Assembly: GCF_026340565.1 (NCBI RefSeq)
Contig: NZ_JAPEPB010000001.1
Span: forward strand, 3,820,501 to 3,884,500
Reading direction: 5' to 3'
Length of the DNA stretch: 64,000 bases
Source: Kitasatospora sp. NBC_01287
GTDB lineage: Bacteria; Actinomycetota; Actinomycetes; Streptomycetales; Streptomycetaceae
The notes under the pieces are model-generated. The model saw only the letters and a list, made by a program, of their open reading frames with translations. It was not told where the DNA came from and searched no databases. Positions 61,562 to 64,000 of this stretch are shown here, in pieces (the stretch's first letter is position 1; each line of letters opens with the position of its first letter). Both the position numbers and the translations under genes were made by a program.

Positions 61562-62560
61562 TCAGGCCTCCTCGCCCGTCTCGCCGATCACGTCGTCCTC
61601 GCCCGTCCCGCCGTCGCCGGCCTCGCTGAGGTGCCCGGTCAGCGACAGGAAGACGTCGTCCAGGGTGGGCCGGCGCAGTCCGATGTCGTCGATCTCGACC
61701 CCCCGCGCGTCCAGCTCGCGGATCACGTCGGCGAGCACCTTGGCGCCGCCGGTGACCGGCATGGTGATCCGCCGGGTGTTCCTCTCCAGGCTCGGCTCGC
61801 CCACCGCGTAGCCCTTCAGCGCCTCGACGGCGGTGGCGATCAGTTCGGGATCGTGCACCACCACCTCCACCCGCTCGCCGCCGATCTGCGCCTTGAGCTG
61901 GTCGGCGGTGCCCCGGGCGATCACCCTGCCGTGGTCGACCACCGCGATGTCGTGCGCCAGCCGGTCGGCCTCCTCCAGGTACTGGGTGGTGAGCAGCAGC
62001 GTGGTGCCCTGCTCCACCAGGCTCTCGATCACCCCCCAGAGCGCCAGCCGGTTGCGCGGGTCGAGCCCGGTGGTCGGCTCGTCGAGGAACATCACCGGCG
62101 GGCGGACCACCAGCGCGGCCGCCAGGTCGAGCCGGCGCCGCATGCCGCCGGAGTAGGTCTTCGCGGTGCGGTCGGCGGCCTCGGTGAGGTTGAACCAGGC
62201 CAGCAGCTCCCGCGCCCTGGCCTTGGCGTCCCGGGCGCTCATCTGGTAGAGCTCGCCGACCATCCGGAGGTTCTCCCGGCCGGTCAGGTACTCGTCCACG
62301 GCGGCGTACTGGCCGGAGAGGCCGATCAGGCTGCGCACCCGGTTGGGGTGCTTGAGCACGTCCACCCCGGCCACCACGGCGCCGCCCGAGTCCGGGCGCA
62401 GCAGGGTGGTGAGCACCTTCACGGTGGTGGTCTTGCCCGCCCCGTTGGGACCGAGCAGGCCCAGCACCGTCCCCTCCGGGACGTCCAGGCTCACCCCGTC
62501 CAGGGCGCGTACGTCGCCGAAGGTCTTCACCAGGTTCTCGGCTCGGATGGCTGGCGTCAC
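61562..62560 (-). CDS. ABC transporter ATP-binding protein (DrrA-like, daunorubicin-resistance type)
   Basis: 332 residues from a GTG at 62560. Walker A LLGPNGAGKTT, Q-loop IGLSGQYAAVDEYLTGRENL, signature YSGGMRRRLDLAAALV, Walker B VMFLDEPTTGLDP, H-loop LLTTQYLEEAD. The C-terminal regulatory domain ends with IGLRRPTLDDVFLSLTGH, the DrrA hallmark. First gene of a two-gene operon. Confidence 0.94.
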   Translation of the reverse strand: MTPAIRAENLVKTFGDVRALDGVSLDVPEGTVLGLLGPNGAGKTTTVKVLTTLLRPDSGGAVVAGVDVLKHPNRVRSLIGLSGQYAAVDEYLTGRENLRMVGELYQMSARDAKARARELLAWFNLTEAADRTAKTYSGGMRRRLDLAAALVVRPPVMFLDEPTTGLDPRNRLALWGVIESLVEQGTTLLLTTQYLEEADRLAHDIAVVDHGRVIARGTADQLKAQIGGERVEVVVHDPELIATAVEALKGYAVGEPSLERNTRRITMPVTGGAKVLADVIRELDARGVEIDDIGLRRPTLDDVFLSLTGHLSEAGDGGTGEDDVIGETGEEA

Positions 62561-62709
62561 GGGCCTGTCCCATCTGCTCAGGGTCGGCTCGCGCCCCCTC
62601 GGGAGCGGGGCGCGGTACTGGTCCACTCTGGCCCGCCCCGCCCGGCCCAGCCACCGCAACGCCGCAAAGGCCCGGTCCTCAGCGCGAGACCACGTATCCT
62701 GCCTCGCCC

Positions 62710-62835
62710 AGGGCTGGCCTCCACCGGGGTCACCCGGGCGACCCCGGCGAGCGTCTTCCGCGCACCGCGCACGTCGTCCAGGGTGATCGGCCGGCTCTGC
62801 GCGGGGCCGGCGTAGGGCGCCGCCGGACGCCCCAC
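62710..62835 (-). pseudogene. ilvA: Remnant of threonine dehydratase (ilvA) 5' end
   Basis: From a GTG at 62835 the frame reads ITLDDVRGARKTLAGVARVTPVE, the typical N-terminus of actinobacterial biosynthetic threonine dehydratases. It then changes at about 62712 into unrelated sequence (PGRGRIRGLALRTG). The PLP-binding core is absent. In related Streptomyces, as I recall, ilvA lies near this mca-greA-metB neighbourhood, so a deletion at its native site is the simplest reading. Confidence 0.6.
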
Positions 62836-62895
62836 GCCGTGGTGACCAGTGGTCGGACTCGGACCGACCAGCAGATGGCCGGACTCAGTGGTGAC

Positions 62896-64000
62896 TCAGT
62901 GGTCCAGTGCCTGCGCCAGGTCGGCGACCAGGTCCTCGGCCGACTCGATGCCCACCGAGAGGCGCACCAGGTCCGCCGGGACCTCCAGCAGCGAGCCCGC
63001 GACCGAGGCGTGGGTCATCCGGCCGGGGTGCTCGATCAGCGACTCCACGCCGCCCAGCGACTCACCGAGGGTGAAGAGCTTGGCCTGGTTGCAGACCTCG
63101 ACCGCCGCCTGCTCGCCGCCCTCGACGCGGAAGGAGATCATGCCGCCGAAGGCCTTCATCTGCTTGGCCGCGACCTCGTGGTTGGGGTGCGAGGCCAGAC
63201 CGGGGTAGTAGATCCGGGTGACCTTCGGGTGCCGGGCCAGCAGCGCCACGACCTGCTCGGCATTGCTGGTGTGCCGGTCCATCCGCACGCCCAGGGTCTT
63301 GATCCCGCGCAGCACCAGCCAGGAGTCGAACGGGCCGGCCACCGCGCCCATCGCGTTCTGGTGGTAGGCCAACTCCTCGCCGAGCCCGGCGTCCGCCGCG
63401 ACCAGCGCGCCGCCGACGACATCCGAGTGCCCGCCCATGTACTTGGTGGTGGAGTGCACCACCACGTCGGCGCCGAGCGCCAGCGGCTGCTGCAGGTAGG
63501 GGCTGGCGAAGGTGTTGTCGACCACCAGCAGCGCGCCCGCCTGGTGCGCGATCTGCGCGACGGCGGCGATGTCGGTGACACCGAGCAGCGGGTTGCTGGG
63601 CGTCTCGACCCAGACCGCCTTGGTGTTCGGCCGCAGCGCCTGGCGGACCTGCTCGGGGTGCTGGGTGTCGGCGACGGAGAACTCCACGCCCCACCGGGTG
63701 AGCACCTTGTTGAAGAGCCGGAAGGTGCCGCCGTAGGCGTCGTTGGGGATCACGATGTGATCGCCGGGCGCCAGGATCGTGCGCAGCAGGGTGTCCTCGG
63801 CGGCCAGCCCGGAGGCGAAGGCCAGCCCGCGCTGCCCGCCCTCCAGCGCCGCCAGGCACTCCTCCAGCGCGGTGCGGGTGGGGTTGGCCGAGCGGCTGTA
63901 CTCGTAGCCGCCGCGCAGGCCGCCGACGCCGTCCTGCTTGTAGGTGGAGACCTGGTAGATCGGAGGGACGACCGCCCCGGTACGGGGGTCCGCTTCCTGA
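62896..64000 (-). CDS. metB: Cystathionine gamma-synthase (trans-sulfuration), 5' end beyond the window
   Basis: At least 368 residues, with the N-terminus cut by the window edge (starting within QEADPRTGAVVPPIYQ). Cys/Met metabolism PLP enzyme: YEYSRSANPTRTALEECLAALEGG, ASGLAAEDTLL, NDAYGGTFRLF, VWVETPSNPLLGVTDI, VVDNTFASPYLQQPLALGADVVVHSTTKYMGGHSD (the Lys binds PLP), SLGGVESLIEHPGRMTHAS. Joins O-succinyl- or O-acetylhomoserine to cysteine; gamma-lyase activity cannot be excluded from sequence. Confidence 0.93.
   Translation of the reverse strand, partial: QEADPRTGAVVPPIYQVSTYKQDGVGGLRGGYEYSRSANPTRTALEECLAALEGGQRGLAFASGLAAEDTLLRTILAPGDHIVIPNDAYGGTFRLFNKVLTRWGVEFSVADTQHPEQVRQALRPNTKAVWVETPSNPLLGVTDIAAVAQIAHQAGALLVVDNTFASPYLQQPLALGADVVVHSTTKYMGGHSDVVGGALVAADAGLGEELAYHQNAMGAVAGPFDSWLVLRGIKTLGVRMDRHTSNAEQVVALLARHPKVTRIYYPGLASHPNHEVAAKQMKAFGGMISFRVEGGEQAAVEVCNQAKLFTLGESLGGVESLIEHPGRMTHASVAGSLLEVPADLVRLSVGIESAEDLVADLAQALDH

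Overview
The window is chromosomal DNA of a high-G+C actinomycete, almost certainly Streptomycetaceae (Streptomyces or Kitasatospora). Evidence: nearly all third codon positions are G/C, GTG starts are frequent, an XRE/DUF5753-DUF397 pair and a stand-alone anti-sigma-type ATPase are present, the chitinase has a DasR-type operator, and mycothiol (mca), GTP-dependent pckG, greA and metB genes are present. No rRNA, tRNA or CRISPR array was seen.

Layout. 1-29.7 kb is mostly core and lineage-specific chromosome: AI-2E-type permease (partial), secreted transglycosylase, PhoH/PIN, undecaprenyl diphosphate synthase, secreted GH18 chitinase, an XRE/DUF397 regulatory cluster, pyrE plus a metallo-hydrolase, a DUF89 protein, a prepilin peptidase, an alanine-type aminotransferase, pckG, hemolysin III, an MFS exporter with its TetR regulator, a secreted papain-like protease operon, a GNAT protein and the yyaL-like (DUF255) gene. 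46.3-64 kb is again chromosome: a LuxR/histidine-kinase pair divergent from an ABC exporter operon, a LysR regulator, a HelD-like helicase, an LCP cell-wall ligase, mca, DUF4307, greA, a DrrAB-type ABC exporter, an ilvA remnant and metB (partial).

The striking part is 29.7-46.1 kb. The intact yyaL-like gene (27763-29889, minus) is followed upstream by three further copies of only its first 52 codons, at 35394-35555, 41836-42000 and 46133-46294. All lie in the same orientation and all are cut at the same base pair inside the CHWC active-site codons, where the flanking sequence forms an inverted repeat around a central CA. I read this as three stacked mobile islands, each integrated at the CHWC codons and each bringing a replacement 5' end that restores yyaL. 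The oldest is at the right: its fragment is the most decayed and the element is IS-ridden. The newest lies next to the gene and has no IS. No recombinase is encoded in the array. The cargo looks defensive: (1) a three-gene operon of a DUF3696-type ATPase, a TOPRIM/DUF4435-like nuclease and a DUF262 protein, plus a Uma2 endonuclease; (2) a RAMA-like protein, an N6-adenine methylase fused to a specificity domain, a tiny membrane protein and an RHH/PIN toxin-antitoxin pair, followed by an 1805-bp IS5-family element with a passenger gene; (3) a DUF6247/RelE-like pair and a composite transposon with 200-bp inverted ends carrying a regulator and an SDR oxidoreductase. A degenerate piece of the neighbouring two-component system also lies beside the intact yyaL start, showing that chromosomal flank travelled with the newest element.

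Coordinates and translations were worked out by eye. Family names rest on recognised motifs and general family knowledge; no database search was run.
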